From: Brevibacillus laterosporus
Lineage (GTDB): Bacteria; Bacillota; Bacilli; Brevibacillales; Brevibacillaceae
Assembly (NCBI GenBank): GCA_007833815.1
Contig: CP033464.1
Span: 802,501 to 866,500 of the forward strand
Length of the DNA: 64,000 nt
Direction: 5' to 3'
Under the pieces are notes generated by a model. The model did not search any database. It was not told the origin of the DNA and saw nothing but the letters and a program-made list of their open reading frames with translations. The translations under genes and the position numbers were made by a program. Below are positions 60,655 through 64,000 of the stretch, in pieces (the first letter of the stretch is position 1; each line of letters starts with the position of its first letter).

Positions 60655-62154
60655 TCATTTGTCTTCTGTTGGCATAGGCAATGGTACTCTCCAATTCAGG
60701 TCATAACGCTTTTCAGCCAACTCTGAAGTAAGGCTGAGCTTTTGCGGGAATTCTTTCATTTCATAACTCTGCAATTTCATTCGGATATGATTTCTGCCTT
60801 GCTCATCCTTTCCTATCATTTTAAAATTTCCACCTGTATCCTCATATATTTTGCCCTTCTCATCTTTTATCGTCCAACCAAAGCGATTAATAATTTTATC
60901 TGTATCATCATCCACTATAATCGTATCTCCTATATTAATATATGATACACCCTTTACATAAACATCTAGTGTAATAGTAGCATGCTTCTCATCCTTTGGA
61001 GATGCTTCATTTAAAGGTTCGTCAAAGGTTACTGACTTAATCTCAATTGTTTTGCCATCCTTATCTACTCTTGCAGGTTTATCAGCAAGCTGCTTCGGCT
61101 CAAATGATATGTCCAGCTTATATGGTTCTGTTTTTACTAAGGAATCCAATACTAGTGTATATTGATGATCAGGAGACAGAGGAGCAAATCCGTACTTCCG
61201 TATAGAATGACCATATTGATCTATTGTCTTGCTTGGAGTAGCAATCTCCCTAGTTAGATCCTTTACTTCCTCTCCCTTTTCATTTTCAACATGATAATTC
61301 AATTTATAATCATCATAGCGAACATAAGGGGCAGCTGAAGCTATTTTTCCTTTCACTTGTTTGCTTTCCTGGACTAATCTTTTCTTTGCCTCTTCCGTCC
61401 ATTTTGTTTCATATTCGACACGCGCAGCAGTCGGTGAATACATAATACTGTTTAGATTGATTTGCAGTCCCTGTGGCGTGGTATACGTCTCATTCATTGG
61501 TAGCACCTTTGAAGCCGTAATTGATTTTTCTAAATCAAAAGGAATCTTTAAGGACCAATTCCCCTTAACAGAGTCGATCTGATCTCCCTCGAACTGTAAT
61601 AAAAGCTTCTGTTCTTTTGTTTCCCCTGGGTTTTTTAGAGTGAGATATCCATATTTCTCATCGTTACGATCCATCCCATACATTCTGGTTTCTTTAATTA
61701 CATTCCCTTTCAAATCTGTTACCTCTACTTTACTTATATCAAGCTTATCCGGATGAATAAAGTTATTCTGCTGATCCTTGATCGAATATACGGCCACAAT
61801 TCTCATTGGGTCAGCCAATATCTCCTTTATTTCAACAGTATAGCCCTGATCCGTAACAGAGGCATTTACCTTCTGTGAAAAGCCCTCCTGTGCTGCATAT
61901 TGCAGTTCTTTATCAGAACTGCCTTCAAATAACGATTTAACATAGGCAGCAAAGGTAGGTGATACATATGAACCCACCGATACCGTTAAAAGCAGAGCGC
62001 AGCTTATTGAGACTGGAAATACCAAAGTACCTAGTAGACGCGACCTTTTTCTTTTATAGGCTACCGCTTGGTCAGGCATCACAAAAGTAGGCTGATCTAA
62101 TTCCCCAGCTACTTTTTTTAGAGCTTGTGCAATCTGTTGGTCAAGATTAGTCAT
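60655..62154 (-). CDS. DUF4179-type membrane anti-sigma factor
   Basis: 499 aa. A short cytoplasmic N-terminal part (1-38, expected to bind the sigma factor), one membrane helix (about 39-62), and a large extracytoplasmic region: DUF4179-like domain (about 65-230; VEIKEILADPMRIVAVYSI) and a second beta-rich domain (DUF5643-like, about 235-490). The start overlaps the sigma gene by 8 nt, the usual sigma/anti-sigma pairing. It would hold the sigma factor inactive until an outside signal is received. The signal is unknown; wall-active agents are typical. Confidence 0.83.
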   Translation of the reverse strand: MTNLDQQIAQALKKVAGELDQPTFVMPDQAVAYKRKRSRLLGTLVFPVSISCALLLTVSVGSYVSPTFAAYVKSLFEGSSDKELQYAAQEGFSQKVNASVTDQGYTVEIKEILADPMRIVAVYSIKDQQNNFIHPDKLDISKVEVTDLKGNVIKETRMYGMDRNDEKYGYLTLKNPGETKEQKLLLQFEGDQIDSVKGNWSLKIPFDLEKSITASKVLPMNETYTTPQGLQINLNSIMYSPTAARVEYETKWTEEAKKRLVQESKQVKGKIASAAPYVRYDDYKLNYHVENEKGEEVKDLTREIATPSKTIDQYGHSIRKYGFAPLSPDHQYTLVLDSLVKTEPYKLDISFEPKQLADKPARVDKDGKTIEIKSVTFDEPLNEASPKDEKHATITLDVYVKGVSYINIGDTIIVDDDTDKIINRFGWTIKDEKGKIYEDTGGNFKMIGKDEQGRNHIRMKLQSYEMKEFPQKLSLTSELAEKRYDLNWRVPLPMPTEDK

Positions 62155-62746
62155 GCATGATCACTCCCATCTCGGTAATTACCTGTGTTTCTTTTTCTAC
62201 TTGTATTTTTTCAGCGATTAACCTTCTTGCCTTATGTAGCCTTGACTTTACCGTTCCCTCAAACACACCAAGGATTTTTGCGATTTCAGCTATACTAAAC
62301 TCTTCGTAATAGTAAAGAACAATTGCAGAACGATGCTTCGGCTTCATCGTCTGGATCGCTCGCCAAATCTGTTGCTCTGTCTCCTTTTGGAGAATATTCT
62401 CCAACGGACTTTGGCCAGGATCAATGTAGTCTGCGTATTCTTCCGTTTTTTTCTTTCTACGCACCATATTAAGCGCCCGATGCGTCACAATTTTCATAAA
62501 CCACGCTCGAAATGATGTCCCTTTTCGTTCATCATACCGATAAAGTGATTGATATGCCTCCCACAGTGCTTCTTGAACGGCATCCTGAGCTAGATGGTAA
62601 TCGTGGACGATCAAAAAAGCGACTCGAAATGCCGTAGTTAAGTGAGGTTGAACAAGCATTTCAAAACTAACTGACCCTCCTTCTCTAGCTTCTGGAAAAT
62701 GCTGATTTTCCTTCACGTAAAAAACCCTCCTCGTTTTCCCTGTCAC
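62147..62746 (-). CDS. ECF-type RNA polymerase sigma factor
   Basis: 199 aa. Sigma region 2 (about 30-100: VAFLIVHDYHLAQDAVQEALWEAYQS, FRAWFMKIVTHRALNMVRRKKK) and region 4 (about 130-190: KPKHRSAIVLYYYEEFSIAEIAKILGVFEGTVKSRLHKARRLI) are complete; region 3 is absent, so this is an extracytoplasmic-function sigma factor. Its partner is the DUF4179 anti-sigma gene downstream. The divergent serine hydrolase gene could be a target, but this is inferred from location only. Confidence 0.9.
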   Translation of the reverse strand: MTGKTRRVFYVKENQHFPEAREGGSVSFEMLVQPHLTTAFRVAFLIVHDYHLAQDAVQEALWEAYQSLYRYDERKGTSFRAWFMKIVTHRALNMVRRKKKTEEYADYIDPGQSPLENILQKETEQQIWRAIQTMKPKHRSAIVLYYYEEFSIAEIAKILGVFEGTVKSRLHKARRLIAEKIQVEKETQVITEMGVIMHD

Positions 62747-63003
62747 TCCTTATTCACCATCTCTCATGTTTTGGTTCAAAAAAAGAGGAAAATATCTTTT
62801 TACATGTGTACAGTCCAACTATGTTTATATTTTACTACCTATGGATTACACCCACCTTTAGTTTGACAGCTGTCTACTTCCTAAGACTGATTCTTATTTA
62901 AATATTAAATATTATAATGATTAAACATTATAGATATCCCACATCTAGTTCTACATACACAACACATTTTTAAAAATAGTAAAAAAATGAGGGATAGGAA
63001 ATC
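62747..63003. promoter_or_regulatory. Divergent intergenic region, sigma gene / serine hydrolase
   Basis: About 257 bp, AT-rich. It must hold the promoters of both genes. I could not find a convincing pair of boxes; AAACATTATAGAT near 62920-62935 offers a -10-like TATAG-type element for the plus-strand gene. Confidence 0.35.
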
Positions 63004-64000
63004 ATGAAGAAAATGACTCGAAGCACGAATCTCGCCGTTCTACTATTATCTACGCTCGTTTTCACAACTTCCACACCACCTATTAGCGTATCTGCATTGG
63101 AATCATCCGCACCAGCTACTTCTAGCTTACATGGTCCACAAGACTCTAAAGAAGTAGAAGCATTTGCTGATCAAATACTTGCAGATAAAATGAAGAAGTT
63201 CAATGTTAATGGCTCTAATTTTGTTGTCGTCAAGGACGGAAAAGTAGTAGTAAACAAAGGCTACGGATATGCAGACAAGGAAAAGAAAACCCCTGTTGAT
63301 AAAAACACTGTCTTTCAAATCGCTTCTGTTTCAAAAACGTTTACAGCACTAGCCGCGATGCAGCTCGTAGAACAAGGAAAAATGAATCTCGATCATGACA
63401 TACAAGAGTATCTTGGCGGATTAAAGGTACCGAATCAAACAGGAAAACCACTAACCTTGAATCATCTGCTCACTTATACAAGTGGTGTTGATCTTCCTGA
63501 TATAACAACATACGTATCGCCTGAATTTATTGATAAAGACATTCCAATGAAAGAGTTTTTGGTTGACCATATGCCAACTGTGGTAAGGACACCTGGAGAA
63601 GCTTATACCTATGACAACTTTGGATATTTATTGGCAGGATATGCTGTAGAAAATGTGAGTGGTATACCCTTTGCACAATATATGGATAAGAAGATATTTA
63701 AGCCGTTAGGTATGAACTCAACTAGTGCTCGGTTTACACCTGAGCTTCTCGCAAGAATGGCCACCCACTATAAACCTACCGGTGAGGCACATGAGACAAA
63801 TGGACATGCCCCAACCGATGGACCCCAAGGTAGCATTATATCTACAGGAGATGACATGTCCAAGTATATGATTATGCAGCTACAAAAGGGGAACTTTGAA
63901 AACAAAGAAATAATTAGTAAAAAAGGCATGGATCAAATGCACACTTACCAAGTCTTTGCCGAAAAATCAATTCCAATGACAACTGTTGGGGGATTTGAAG
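63004..64000 (+). CDS. Secreted serine hydrolase, beta-lactamase/PBP class C type (5' part)
   Basis: The gene runs off the window; 332 codons are visible. A signal peptide (1-31) is followed by the class C beta-lactamase-like fold: VFQIASVSKTFTALAAMQLV with the SxxK motif (S108, K111), HLLTYTSGV, PGEAYTYDNFGYLLAGYAVE with the YxN motif (Y203-N205), and the start of a region that should later contain HxG. Such enzymes are D,D-peptidases, esterases or D-aminopeptidases more often than true beta-lactamases. ATG follows GAGGGATAGGAAATC. Partial only because of the window end. Confidence 0.87.
   Translation, partial: MKKMTRSTNLAVLLLSTLVFTTSTPPISVSALESSAPATSSLHGPQDSKEVEAFADQILADKMKKFNVNGSNFVVVKDGKVVVNKGYGYADKEKKTPVDKNTVFQIASVSKTFTALAAMQLVEQGKMNLDHDIQEYLGGLKVPNQTGKPLTLNHLLTYTSGVDLPDITTYVSPEFIDKDIPMKEFLVDHMPTVVRTPGEAYTYDNFGYLLAGYAVENVSGIPFAQYMDKKIFKPLGMNSTSARFTPELLARMATHYKPTGEAHETNGHAPTDGPQGSIISTGDDMSKYMIMQLQKGNFENKEIISKKGMDQMHTYQVFAEKSIPMTTVGGFE

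Overview
The window is a chromosome segment of about 40% GC from a low-GC Gram-positive endospore-former of the Brevibacillus type; B. laterosporus or a close relative is my best guess. The guess rests on protein style, on the qox / glnQHMP-glnKL gene sets and on the GC content; it was not checked by any search. No rRNA, tRNA, CRISPR array or complete insertion sequence was seen.

Layout. 0-7.4 kb: minus-strand housekeeping genes (RluF-type pseudouridine synthase, a TerC protein behind a yybP-ykoY manganese riboswitch, two MFS exporters, a DEAD-box helicase with a basic repetitive tail, a methyltransferase, a GNAT remnant). 7.4-12.3 kb: a long leader holding a 35-codon ORF, then the aa3-type quinol oxidase operon qoxABCD. 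12.4-18.9 kb: manA and a sugar-phosphate sensing and uptake cluster (response regulator, frameshifted histidine kinase, membrane-anchored protein, solute-binding lipoprotein, UhpT/GlpT-type antiporter). 18.9-24.2 kb: glnQHMP-glnKL, a glutamine ABC transporter fused in one transcription direction to its two-component system. 24.5-26.1 kb: a secreted GHL10-type glycosidase.

26.2-33.6 kb is an accessory, more AT-rich stretch: D-serine dehydratase with a divergent XRE-cupin regulator, then a decayed van-like set (vanR-like, a vanS reduced to its two ends, vanY-like) and a BlaI / M56 peptidase pair whose peptidase gene is frameshifted. Two near-identical 34-bp sequences in opposite orientation bracket the van/bla part. 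33.6-38.1 kb holds a chemoreceptor, a methyltransferase remnant, a SEC-C protein and a fatty-acid desaturase that seems to lack an ordinary start codon.

38.2-54.6 kb is the most interesting part. A compact seven-gene minus-strand operon encodes a secreted, membrane-anchored vWA protein, a very large tubulin/FtsZ-like GTPase (GGTGSG signature), an unrecognised 782-aa partner, a polytopic membrane vWA protein, a 211-aa protein, a zinc-ribbon GTPase and an 832-aa GAP1-like membrane-anchored protein. A divergent three-gene operon encodes a 49-aa membrane microprotein, a zinc-ribbon membrane protein and a membrane protein with an extracytoplasmic SH3b domain. Together they look like a multi-component, membrane-associated cytoskeletal or remodelling system, possibly linked to conflict/defence; its function is not established.

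54.6-64 kb: a second chemoreceptor, small membrane and secreted proteins, a TetR regulator with a clear operator, fused PucR and SDR gene remnants, an ECF sigma/anti-sigma pair, and the 5' part of a serine beta-lactamase-like hydrolase cut by the window end. Three genes (qoxB, the sugar-phosphate sensor kinase, the M56 peptidase) show single-base indel signatures, so either recent decay or residual sequencing error must be considered.
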